Made by a program: the position numbers and the translations under genes. This document shows positions 7,122-14,345 of a stretch of 44,779 nucleotides of DNA, piece after piece. The stretch comes from an uncultured Prevotellaceae bacterium (GTDB lineage Bacteria > Bacteroidota > Bacteroidia > Bacteroidales > Muribaculaceae). The first letter of the stretch is position 1, and every line of letters begins with the position of its first letter. Location of the stretch: NCBI GenBank assembly GCA_900318065.1, contig ONIY01000034.1, positions 1-44,779 on the forward strand, given 5' to 3'. A model generated the notes under the pieces. It had not been told where the DNA came from. It saw only the letters and a program-made list of their open reading frames with translations, and did no database searches.

Positions 7122-7805
7122 ATGTCGTTAAATAAATCAACTGGCAACATGTACTCTTTTGTGACTCATACACTTAACTTCATCAAAGGCAAGTGCTTTC
7201 ACGACTGCCTGTACTGCTTTATGAAATTCATGTTCAATATTGCTCTAGGTGATATCTGCCTGGACGAGAAAGAATTCAAAACAAATCTCGGCAGCGGCAG
7301 GTTCATCTTCGTGGGCAGTAGCACCGACATGTGGGCTATGAATGTGCCGTCGGAGTGGATTCGGCGTGTGCTTGATCGGTGCCACGAATTCACGAACCGG
7401 TACCTCTTTCAATCGAAGAATCCACTACGCTTTCTAGAGTTTCTTGGGCATGAGATCTTTCAGTCTGGCAAGGCGGTCTTATGTACTACTTTAGAGACCA
7501 ATCGCTGGTATTCTGATATTATGTGCAACGCTCCTCGTCCTGAAGAGCGTGTTCAAGCTATGGCTGAGATAGCATCACATGGCATCGACACTTTCGTTAC
7601 GTGCGAGCCTCTCATGGATTTCGATCTTGATGAGATGGTAGCGATGTTGAAAGCCTGTCAACCAAAGCAGGTGAACATTGGAAGGAACAGTGTGCGTCAG
7701 GTGCAACTGCCAGAGCCTGACGACGACAAAGTTAAAGCACTAATTGCTGAGCTCAAGACGTTCACAACAGTGCATGTCAAGAGCAACGCCACATGTTGGA
7801 AGTAA
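7122..7805 (+). CDS. Radical SAM / DUF5131-like protein
   Basis: A 227-residue protein with a CxxxCxxC iron-sulfur site near the N-terminus (GKCFHDCLYCFMK, about residues 23-35), the hallmark of radical SAM enzymes. Later conserved-looking pieces are FIFVGSSTDMWA, CTTLETNRWY, TCEPLMDFDL and VNIGRNS, which resemble the phage Gp37/DUF5131 and photolyase-like radical SAM groups. The substrate is not known; these proteins are common in phages and elements. It stands alone between a long control region and a terminator and converges on the DUF3987 gene. Confidence 0.75.
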   Translation: MSLNKSTGNMYSFVTHTLNFIKGKCFHDCLYCFMKFMFNIALGDICLDEKEFKTNLGSGRFIFVGSSTDMWAMNVPSEWIRRVLDRCHEFTNRYLFQSKNPLRFLEFLGHEIFQSGKAVLCTTLETNRWYSDIMCNAPRPEERVQAMAEIASHGIDTFVTCEPLMDFDLDEMVAMLKACQPKQVNIGRNSVRQVQLPEPDDDKVKALIAELKTFTTVHVKSNATCWK

Positions 7806-7814
7806 TCACAAACC

Positions 7815-7848
7815 ACATCACTCAAATGTTGGGTGGTGTTTTTTTTTT
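7815..7848 (+). terminator. Rho-independent terminator after the radical SAM gene
   Basis: ACATCACTC (7815-7823) pairs with GGGTGGTGT (7831-7839), two G-T pairs, 7-nt loop, followed by a run of ten T. Confidence 0.85.
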
Positions 7849-7867
7849 CGGTGTATACACGGGGATA

Positions 7868-7936
7868 TTACACCTTACACCCTTACTGCCAACTCGCAAT
7901 AAACCTTTGATTATCATGGGGTGTATGGGGTGTAAG
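7868..7936. repeat. Paired TTACACC sites in inverted orientation
   Basis: TTACACC (7868-7874) is followed directly by TTACACCC (7875-7882). Facing copies are GGGGTGTA (7918-7925) and GGGTGTAAG (7928-7936). CTTACACCC and GGGTGTAAG form a perfect 9-bp inverted repeat 45 nt apart. Four copies of one short word in a convergent intergenic gap look like protein-binding sites rather than a terminator. Confidence 0.5.
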
Positions 7937-7961
7937 ACTGGAATCACTCGTAGAACTAACA

Positions 7962-7993
7962 AAGGCGCACCACCCTTGCGGATAATGCGCCTT
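7962..7993 (-). terminator. Hairpin ending the minus-strand operon
   Basis: AAGGCGCA (7962-7969) pairs with TGCGCCTT (7986-7993). On the minus strand it follows the DUF3987 stop and is trailed by TTTGTTAG, so a moderate terminator. Confidence 0.5.
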
Positions 7994-8011
7994 CTTCACA
8001 TTAAGGTCGCC

Positions 8012-9619
8012 CTACAAGCCTCTCTCTTTTTTATATTTATTTATGGCGTTCTTGACAATATACTTGACTCTATCACTGTCACCTGTTAAACCGAATTCTC
8101 TGCCAACTCTTGCATATCCCATCCCAGGTGACGACTGATACAAATCGTACATGGCTATGACTTTTTCCTTAGACATACCACCGCTGTAATTGTCAGTGTT
8201 GCTACAACTAGGAGTAGCAGCTTTATGGTTCGATGCAGCGTGCAAGGCTCTCTGTTGTACCCCAAACTTCTCCAAAAATCTCTCCATGCAGTAGTCAGCG
8301 ATGAGGATGGTGAGGTCAACTATCACTTGCTTTGTTGCAGCATCAGTTGGCTCACCATAAAGCATGTGCAACACTATGGCGGCATGGAAGGCGATACAAG
8401 CCATTCTACCACGAGCACCATTTCTGGCAGGGTCATCTTCTCTGACATTATCATACTGGGTGATCTCAATCCAGTTTTTGAGTGCGTCGTTGATATAGTC
8501 TAAGTTGATGTGGTGCTCATCGGCTGCAACATCGACACCATTAATAGTTTTGTGGCAGTATTTCTCGTTCCACTCCATGATTTGGTCACGCATCATCCTT
8601 ATCTCGTCATCCTCTGGGAGGTCAAGGCTCTCTAGAACTCTGCCCGGGTCAGGGATTGTGCTCCAAATGAACCTTGATGCACTGCCACCTTCAAGCTCTT
8701 TCGAGATGAACTTGGTAACATCACCAGGCGTACCGGTAAATGCAGCATTAAGAAACACTGCGAACAAACCTTGGATGTCCTTGCTCTTGTTCTGTCGTTC
8801 AACTTCACCGTTATCAAAGGCTTTCCTTATATGCTCGAAAGTTAAACCATTGGTTTTCTTCATGGCGTTATTAAGAGTTAGAATCTCTGAGCTGAAAGAA
8901 AACATGTGTACGCCTTGGTTGTTTGCCATGATGTCAATAAACTTAGATGCAGTCGCATTGATGCCGGAATACTGGATGATAGACCCATCCTTACTCAGTA
9001 TTGACTTATCTCGATTAATGATATCACGGAACAGGTAATGGAGGATTTGATTGAACTTTTCTTTACCTGATCCCCAATTACCCTCGATGATAACCATAAG
9101 GTTTGGTGCATGGATTTTACCATCAAGATATATGGAACGTACCTTGCTGAAACACAGAGCGCCCAATGCCGTTAAAAGAAACATTAACATGGCCATCTCA
9201 TAGCCAGCGGGCACTCGGGACAGGATGTTTGCGAGGAGGTCAGGTAGTTCAACAACAGAGTGCTTGGAAATGAAGCTGTCCCAAGTGAGATGAGATACTG
9301 CCTCTTTTGGTTCGTCTTTCACTTCAATGCTACTATCCGTCACATCTATTGCGGGCTGGGATGAGCTGGCAGTTTTTTTAGTACCTCTAACATATTTATA
9401 AATAGAGAAACCTAACCCTATGACAGCTAAACCCAAACCAACCCAAACTGGAGCATTGTGATGACTTTTAATTTTGGCTCCACCTACACTGATTTCAGTA
9501 CCAGTGCTATCTTCCAGCCCTCCAGCGATCATTGCCAGTTCTTTCATTTCTTTGACAGAAGTGCCTTTAAGCTCGATATCACCGATCTTAATATACATTT
9601 GCTTGAAAAACTTTCTCAT
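8012..9619 (-). CDS. Membrane-anchored DUF3987-type ATPase
   Basis: A 535-residue protein. Residues about 57-76 (VWVGLGLAVIGLGFSIYKYV) and 141-158 (EMAMLMFLLTALGALCFS) are membrane helices. The rest matches the DUF3987 helicase-like family: Walker A GNWGSGK (180-186) after a strand, FSSEILTLNNAM, IRKAFDNGEVERQNK, FTGTPGDVTKFI and GGSASRFIWSTIPD in the usual order. The C-terminal 60 residues look like a DNA-binding helix-turn-helix. DUF3987 proteins are usually soluble and linked to primase-like domains; membrane helices in front of the ATPase are unusual. It is the last gene of a five-gene operon whose other members include a tail-anchored protein. The start may be Met8 (9598). Confidence 0.7.
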   Translation of the reverse strand: MRKFFKQMYIKIGDIELKGTSVKEMKELAMIAGGLEDSTGTEISVGGAKIKSHHNAPVWVGLGLAVIGLGFSIYKYVRGTKKTASSSQPAIDVTDSSIEVKDEPKEAVSHLTWDSFISKHSVVELPDLLANILSRVPAGYEMAMLMFLLTALGALCFSKVRSIYLDGKIHAPNLMVIIEGNWGSGKEKFNQILHYLFRDIINRDKSILSKDGSIIQYSGINATASKFIDIMANNQGVHMFSFSSEILTLNNAMKKTNGLTFEHIRKAFDNGEVERQNKSKDIQGLFAVFLNAAFTGTPGDVTKFISKELEGGSASRFIWSTIPDPGRVLESLDLPEDDEIRMMRDQIMEWNEKYCHKTINGVDVAADEHHINLDYINDALKNWIEITQYDNVREDDPARNGARGRMACIAFHAAIVLHMLYGEPTDAATKQVIVDLTILIADYCMERFLEKFGVQQRALHAASNHKAATPSCSNTDNYSGGMSKEKVIAMYDLYQSSPGMGYARVGREFGLTGDSDRVKYIVKNAINKYKKERGL

Positions 9620-9758
9620 AAAGAATGTTTTGGGTAGTTAATATTGAGTTTGAATCTCTCGACAACAGCACCACTTGGGTAGGCGCTGTCACATCACCTT
9701 CAACCACCCCGCCCTTGGCGAAGAGGTTGAATAAATTATGGATTCTCATGATGTCCAT
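9588..9758 (-). CDS. Small protein, 56 aa, overlapping the ATPase start
   Basis: The frame starts at ATG 9758 (MDIMRIHNLFNLFAKGG) and ends with TAA at 9588-9590, 32 nt inside the following ATPase gene. It contains VVEGDVTAPTQVVLLSRDSN and a polar end. Length, balanced composition and overlap with the next gene suggest a translated, coupled gene rather than chance. No similarity recognised. Confidence 0.45.
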   Translation of the reverse strand: MDIMRIHNLFNLFAKGGVVEGDVTAPTQVVLLSRDSNSILTTQNILYEKVFQANVY

Positions 9759-9853
9759 TAGGAATTTAGATTAATGGCAGTGTAGAGAGTTGCGAGCTAC
9801 ACTACCGTTAGTACTAGCACCCTCGCTTGATGCTTTTCATTGCGGAGGTGAAC

Positions 9854-10492
9854 TTAGGCGCGATAATGCTTGTTGTAAATCCATGCACATACACCAAGCG
9901 CACCCAAACCAAGAATAGCAAGAATAGTCTTCCCTATGCCTTTTGTCTCGCCAGAACCCTTATCGTTTTTTTGTGACTGGGGCTGTGGCTTGGACTTAGG
10001 TTTAGGTTGAGAAGCCTTAGCAGAAGCATTCGAGGTTCTTCTAGGGCGCTTAGGATAGGCAGCGTTAATAACATTGCCGCCTTCTTGAACGATCGTCACA
10101 TTGAGTGAGTTGTCGGTGCCTTGGCTGGCGTCAATATGGACTCTGGGGTGAGAACGCTCATAGTTGAGCCTACGCTTGGCTTTGCGGCGCTCTTTGCGTT
10201 GCGCGGCAGTACTACATTTCTTGCCCATATTCTCACGGTTGAGTTTACGTCGTTCCTTGCTCTTCATGCGTTGCTTAATAGCAGAGTTTTCTTCAACGAC
10301 TGCCTGAGCTTTCTGGTCGGAGAAGTCGCCATAGTCGGTGCTGTGTCCTTTAGCACAGCTTTGGAGATTGTTCACTTGCTCAGTACTAGTTTGAGCGTTC
10401 TTGCTCACGTTTGTTGATGCTTCACTAGCACCATTGTCGATATCAGCTGCAACCTTGGCAGCGGATTCCACGTTATTACTAAATTCAGTCAT
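9854..10492 (-). CDS. Basic tail-anchored protein, 212 aa
   Basis: The N-terminal 75 residues are acidic and Asn/Ser-rich. Residues about 75-115 are very basic (RMKSKERRKLNRE, RKERRKAKRRLNYER), followed by a Pro/Lys/Gln-rich disordered linker. A C-terminal membrane helix (TILAILGLGALGVCAWIY) is capped by NKHYRA. This is the layout of a tail-anchored membrane protein with a nucleic-acid-binding or partner-binding basic segment facing the cytosol. It starts one base after the stop of the preceding gene, so the two are co-translated. No family is recognised; a link to the membrane ATPase in the same operon is likely. Confidence 0.6.
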   Translation of the reverse strand: MTEFSNNVESAAKVAADIDNGASEASTNVSKNAQTSTEQVNNLQSCAKGHSTDYGDFSDQKAQAVVEENSAIKQRMKSKERRKLNRENMGKKCSTAAQRKERRKAKRRLNYERSHPRVHIDASQGTDNSLNVTIVQEGGNVINAAYPKRPRRTSNASAKASQPKPKSKPQPQSQKNDKGSGETKGIGKTILAILGLGALGVCAWIYNKHYRA

Positions 10493-10493
10493 A

Positions 10494-11036
10494 TTAGTTT
10501 TGTGTGAAATTGTTCATAATCTCGTCTTCCCTGTTAGCATCAGCAAGTCGCAGTGTTCCGTCTTCGTCTTGCTCAACCAACATCTTACGACCGATGGACT
10601 TGGTCGCTTGCTTCTTAAGGGCACGAATAATGTGCTCTGGGAGTATAGGTAACTCACTATCTACTATCACAAACACCACGGCATAACCAGATTGGTGCTT
10701 GAAAGAAATGAAGTCAGCCTCCTTGTTTTCTTGAGCATTGCACATCGCCAGAAGAGTATTCCATACCTCTTTGTCGCTGGATACAACCACTGCAGCAATT
10801 GGTGTGTTGCTGTCGCAAGAGAAAGCGCTTTCGTTACGAAAAACCTCAGTTGCAAAACCAAATTTCTCGAAAAGTGGCTCTACATCTCCCTCTGAACAAA
10901 ATATTGAATAGAGGTGCTTAGAATTACGTGGCACTTCAACCAAATTGACCATCTGCTTGCCAGTGGTTTTAGTAGTTTTGCTAGTCTTAGTCATGTTCAT
11001 GTCTTTTTCGTGTTTTTTTATTAATGAATTATTCAT
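10494..11036 (-). CDS. Hypothetical protein, 180 aa, first of the coupled pair
   Basis: The ATG at 11036 (MNNSLIKKHEKDMNMTK) is preferred to the GTG at 11072, which would add a proline-rich start over a purine run that looks like a leader. After a Lys/Thr-rich head comes an alpha/beta domain: LVEVPRNSKHLYSIFC, AAVVVSSDKEVWNTLLAM, GYAVVFVIVDSELPILPE, IIRALKKQATKSIGRKM. The alternating strands and helices suggest a compact globular fold. It lies one base before the tail-anchored gene. No motif known to me; the gene order and spacing are its only functional clue. Confidence 0.55.
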   Translation of the reverse strand: MNNSLIKKHEKDMNMTKTSKTTKTTGKQMVNLVEVPRNSKHLYSIFCSEGDVEPLFEKFGFATEVFRNESAFSCDSNTPIAAVVVSSDKEVWNTLLAMCNAQENKEADFISFKHQSGYAVVFVIVDSELPILPEHIIRALKKQATKSIGRKMLVEQDEDGTLRLADANREDEIMNNFTQN

Positions 11037-11148
11037 ATTGTGTTTTTTTTCAGGTGCGGGTAATAGGGGCACACCAAAATTTATATAACCAGCCCCCCCT
11101 TGTGGACTGTGCTTTGTTTAGTATCGGGTGACAACTTCCCGGAAAAGA

Positions 11149-11163
11149 ACCGCTCGGGGCGGT
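11149..11163 (-). repeat. Short GC-rich hairpin between the HTH gene and the operon
   Basis: ACCGC (11149-11153) and GCGGT (11159-11163) with a 5-nt loop, in the 181-bp gap downstream of the HTH gene. No run of T follows on either strand, so it may act as an attenuator or operator rather than a terminator. Confidence 0.25.
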
Positions 11164-11217
11164 GAGTGTGATTCTTACAATCAAGGAGGTCTTGCTTGTG
11201 TGGTCGGTCCCATAGCC

Positions 11218-11496
11218 TTAGCGATTTAGGGTGTTACGATCAAGCAACGCTTCTAGGTCACTACGCTTGAAACGTAGCTTGCGACCGATCTTGCTTACCT
11301 TGACAATGCCCTTGTTAATCCAAATCTGGAGAGTCCTCGTGGTGACTCCAAGGAACTTGGCTGCCGCTTTAGCGTTGAGCCAATCGTCTTGTTTTTTACC
11401 TGAGCCGCTACACATATTATATAGAAGCTCTTTCACCTCACTGAGCTCAGCTTTGAGCTCCTCAATCTCCTCGTGGGGTATAACTGCTATTTTCAT
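11218..11496 (-). CDS. Helix-turn-helix (MerR/excisionase-type) DNA-binding protein
   Basis: 92 residues. An N-terminal coiled-coil-like helix (EEIEELKAELSEVKELLYN) is followed by a HTH_17-type domain: WLNAKAAAKFLGVTTRTLQI, then WINKGIVKVSKIGRKLRFKR and SDLEALL. This is the usual fold of Bacteroidetes element excisionases and regulators. It heads the minus-strand operon and is the best candidate for its control, possibly also for excision. The gap upstream (11497-11853) is AT-rich and holds the divergent promoter region. Confidence 0.85.
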   Translation of the reverse strand: MKIAVIPHEEIEELKAELSEVKELLYNMCSGSGKKQDDWLNAKAAAKFLGVTTRTLQIWINKGIVKVSKIGRKLRFKRSDLEALLDRNTLNR

Positions 11497-11795
11497 GATT
11501 TTAACATTGTTTTACTGTTTGAACAACTCTCAATGGTGAGAATTGCGGTGCAAAAATATGTCGTTTTTTTTTAATTGACAAAACTTTTTGCGACTTGTTT
11601 AATTGATAATCAATAAGTTAGCTTAACGGTAGTAAACAGATTCAATGATTTTGTAAACAAAAATCCAAAGACTAGTGAACAAAAAATAGACTCTTGTTAA
11701 ACATAAAAAATGTTAATTATTTGAGGGTATAAAATCTAATTTGTTATATAAGAGCATAATAGAAATATTCCATTTTGAATAATGGTTTTCTGACA

Positions 11796-11827
11796 TTGAA
11801 AATAGTCCCAAAAAATCATTACTTTTG
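11796..11827 (+). promoter_or_regulatory. Bacteroidetes-type promoter for the 557-aa gene
   Basis: TTG at 11796-11798 and TACTTTTG at 11820-11827 are 21 nt apart, matching TTTG / TAnnTTTG. Transcription would begin near 11834, downstream of the GTG at 11827, which makes the ATG at 11854 the real start. Confidence 0.65.
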
Positions 11828-11853
11828 TGGTTGAAAACAAAAGCAGAAACAGA

Positions 11854-13527
11854 ATGAAAAATGACTTTTTTTTACACAGATTTAGTTCAAATAATTTGAA
11901 AGATTTCAATGAAACCCTTGCGTTTGATGTTGATTTTGGAGAATATTCGTTGCTGTTGCATGTTGAAAAACAACATGAGTTCTTTGTTTTCTCTTCAGAG
12001 GCGATTATTGACCACAACAACTACTATGGGATTTCCTCTGCCAGGCAAGTGCGAGTTGAGGGAACAAGAAAATTCAATCTAAAACACAATGGGTGTCCTC
12101 TTAAACTCGACTTGGGACACTACTTGATAACAATAAACCTTGAGGACTTTAGCATGTGGGTTAAGAATATTACTCACTATGTCAATCATTATGATCGAAA
12201 CTATGTAGATAATATAGATTATCAAGAACAATTATTGTATTATGTCGATGAAACATTGAAAAAGAGGATTTTTGGAAATCTAAATTCAGAGTTGTTCTGG
12301 AGTCGTCATAATAGCACTTCTAATGATTCGTTTTTGCTATTTGCCCATAAATTTTTTACCCATTTGGAGAACGGAAATAATATACCTGATGATGAAAAAA
12401 ATGATGAGTTTAATCATGAACTTGATAAGAAAATACAAAAAAATGATATTGAGCCTATTATAAATACGTATGAAGAGTTAAAACTAAAAGAACAAATAAA
12501 GAAGGAACTCAAGAAATATTTAAAAACTAGCGCGCCAATATTACAATTACTTAATGGTGTAAGAAAAAAAGTGACATTCAGAGATTTTTATTCACTTACC
12601 TTATGGATGAATAAGGTTTTTATTCTAAAAGTTCCTATTGACAATGCAAAAGATGAAAGACAATATGTATCTAGAAATGACATTAGACAACTTGAGATTG
12701 ATATTTACGGCAGAATCATCGATATTACAAAGCAATTGTCTAAAACATCAAGACTTATAGGAGTTGATAAGCAAACGGAAATAAATAATGTTTACGGTAA
12801 GCGCTTTCGTCCTTTAGAATACTATGAAAGATGTGAAACATATGAAAAGAAAAATGAAAAATATGCATTAGAAGCAAATGAAATTATTAATATTATATTC
12901 TTCTATATGTCTTCACCCTTTGTTTCAGTTCTGGAAAAACACAAAATTGTAGAAGATATTCGCAATTCGCAATTTGCAAAGGATATTCAAAGGAAATATA
13001 ATGACTTTTGTGCTACATTTCAAATACCAAATGAACATATATTCTCTTACGAAGATGTGGCTACTACGATATTAAAAGATTCTGATTTTCAACATTATTA
13101 TTATGAAAAGGAGACCTGCAATTTTGATTTAACAATATACCAGATTGAAAAACTATACAGTTTGTTAAGAGACTGCAAATATGTTGTTGAAGATTGCGAC
13201 ATACGAAATCTGTCCTGTGCTCTTACCGGCAAATATGATGGTGACATGGTGTTTAAAAAGATAAGATGGCAAAATACACATGATTCTCTAGCCCTTATGA
13301 TTGGGTTACTACAAGACAAAGCCTCTTCAACTAGCAGTAAATTTCATTGGAAAAATCTCGATGGTTTATTTATTATAAATGGAGTTGACGTTGATGGTAT
13401 AAAGCTCAACGTAGCATACAATCGTTACAAGAGACAACCACCCAAGAAGCGAAAGGAGATGGAGAGGATTATTGATAAGATTCTCAGCCTCAACGAGACA
13501 GTGGGCAAGGAGAATGAAGAAAACTAG
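11854..13527 (+). CDS. Orphan protein, 557 aa, AT-rich
   Basis: Starts at ATG 11854 (MKNDFFLHRFSSNN); a longer reading from GTG 11827 would begin inside the promoter. The protein is soluble, rich in Asn, Lys, Tyr and Phe. A beta-rich first 120 residues (FDVDFGEYSLLLHVE, FVFSSEAIID) precede a long helical middle (IKKELKKYLKTSAPILQLL) and a basic C-terminus (YNRYKRQPPKKRKEME). No catalytic motif is recognisable. It has its own promoter, is far more AT-rich than the core genes and is the last gene before the tRNA, where elements often carry cargo such as defence genes. That role is inference. Confidence 0.6.
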   Translation: MKNDFFLHRFSSNNLKDFNETLAFDVDFGEYSLLLHVEKQHEFFVFSSEAIIDHNNYYGISSARQVRVEGTRKFNLKHNGCPLKLDLGHYLITINLEDFSMWVKNITHYVNHYDRNYVDNIDYQEQLLYYVDETLKKRIFGNLNSELFWSRHNSTSNDSFLLFAHKFFTHLENGNNIPDDEKNDEFNHELDKKIQKNDIEPIINTYEELKLKEQIKKELKKYLKTSAPILQLLNGVRKKVTFRDFYSLTLWMNKVFILKVPIDNAKDERQYVSRNDIRQLEIDIYGRIIDITKQLSKTSRLIGVDKQTEINNVYGKRFRPLEYYERCETYEKKNEKYALEANEIINIIFFYMSSPFVSVLEKHKIVEDIRNSQFAKDIQRKYNDFCATFQIPNEHIFSYEDVATTILKDSDFQHYYYEKETCNFDLTIYQIEKLYSLLRDCKYVVEDCDIRNLSCALTGKYDGDMVFKKIRWQNTHDSLALMIGLLQDKASSTSSKFHWKNLDGLFIINGVDVDGIKLNVAYNRYKRQPPKKRKEMERIIDKILSLNETVGKENEEN

Positions 13528-13543
13528 ATTTGTCGACAGAAAC

Positions 13544-13575
13544 AAAAAAAGAGCGAGGTAGGTAAGACCTCGCTC
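13544..13575 (-). terminator. Terminator facing leftwards
   Basis: GAGCGAGGT (13551-13559) pairs with ACCTCGCTC (13567-13575). The run of seven A at 13544-13550 becomes a U tract only for minus-strand transcription, so it stops transcripts coming from the tRNA side, and may also serve the plus-strand gene ending at 13527. Confidence 0.7.
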
Positions 13576-13699
13576 TCATATTGATATCATAATGCCATAT
13601 TTAATACTGAACAATAATGAACTGATGTGCGTGCTATTTTGAGAGATAGAAATTTCCATATAAACGGGAAAATAGTTCCAGTAATGTTCCAGTTAAATA

Positions 13700-13735
13700 A
13701 AACAAAAACACCACAAATGTATTGATTTGTAGTGT
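13700..13735 (-). terminator. Terminator of the tRNA-Arg transcript
   Basis: ACACCACAAAT (13708-13718) and ATTTGTAGTGT (13725-13735) pair over 11 positions with one mismatch. On the minus strand the hairpin follows the tRNA by 19 nt and is trailed by TTTTTGTTTT. Confidence 0.7.
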
Positions 13736-13753
13736 AATAGGTAATAATTATTG

Positions 13754-13825
13754 TACTCCGACTGGGAATCGAACCCAGATTTTAGGTTTAGGAAACCCAC
13801 GTTCTATCCGTTGAACTATCAGAGC
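13754..13825 (-). tRNA. tRNA-Arg (anticodon CCT)
   Basis: Read on the minus strand it folds into a full cloverleaf of 72 nt: acceptor GCTCTGA/TCGGAGT, D stem GTTC/GAAC, anticodon stem TGGGT/ACCTA with loop TTCCTAA, T stem CTGGG/CCCAG with loop TTCGATT, discriminator A. CCA is not encoded. It decodes AGG. Its 3' end points towards the accessory region, the usual geometry for element integration into a tRNA gene. Confidence 0.95.
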
Positions 13826-13865
13826 ATGGTCATGACGATTGTGGTTGTGACCTTATTTTGCGGTG

Positions 13866-13873
13866 CAAAGATA
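13866..13873 (-). promoter_or_regulatory. -7 box for tRNA-Arg
   Basis: CAAAGATA on the plus strand reads TATCTTTG on the minus strand, a TAnnTTTG match about 40 nt upstream of the tRNA. No good -33 element is visible. Confidence 0.45.
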
Positions 13874-13927
13874 GCGAAATATTCTGACATTAATCGCTTT
13901 TTGGCACATATTTTGCAGTAATATTCG

Positions 13928-13935
13928 TAACTTTG
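13928..13935 (+). promoter_or_regulatory. -7 box for clpS-clpA
   Basis: TAACTTTG, the commonest form of the Bacteroidetes -7 box in this window, about 55 nt before clpS. TTTG words lie upstream at 13900 and 13912 but at poor spacing. Confidence 0.5.
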
Positions 13936-13989
13936 CACTATGATTACTGTCGCAAAGTGTAGACACTAACTAGTACAAAAGGTTTAATT

Positions 13990-14292
13990 ATGGCAAAACA
14001 GCAAGGGGCATTAAGAGATCGCACGCGCGAGTTCACCAATTTCCCTAAGAATTACAAGGTGATATTTCACAACGACGATTTCACCACGATGCAATTTGTG
14101 GTGGAGTTGCTCGTGACGGTGTTTTTCAAGACCGAGAGAGAGGCCACTGCCATCATGCTCGAGGTGCATGAGCAAGGCCGTGGCGTGGTGGGCGTTTACA
14201 GCTACGACATGGCGTTGACGCTTGTGAAGAAGGGCATTGACATGGCGCGCGCATGCGGCTTCCCTCTTCGCATCACCTATGAGCCCGAATAA
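13990..14292 (+). CDS. clpS: ClpS, N-degron adaptor of ClpAP
   Basis: A 100-residue cytosolic adaptor that delivers proteins with destabilising N-terminal residues to ClpA. The substrate pocket residues are present: N28 and D29 in HNDDFTTMQF, the gatekeeper Met34, and H60 in LEVHEQGRGVVGVYSYDMA. The flexible N-terminal arm (residues 1-20) that engages ClpA is retained. Length matches the family. It lies 53 nt before clpA and probably shares its transcript, as in many bacteria; aat follows, completing the pathway. Confidence 0.97.
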   Translation: MAKQQGALRDRTREFTNFPKNYKVIFHNDDFTTMQFVVELLVTVFFKTEREATAIMLEVHEQGRGVVGVYSYDMALTLVKKGIDMARACGFPLRITYEPE

Positions 14293-14345
14293 GCAACCAA
14301 TCACTAAAAAGAGTATTATATAAAACACACAATTTTTAAAAAGTT

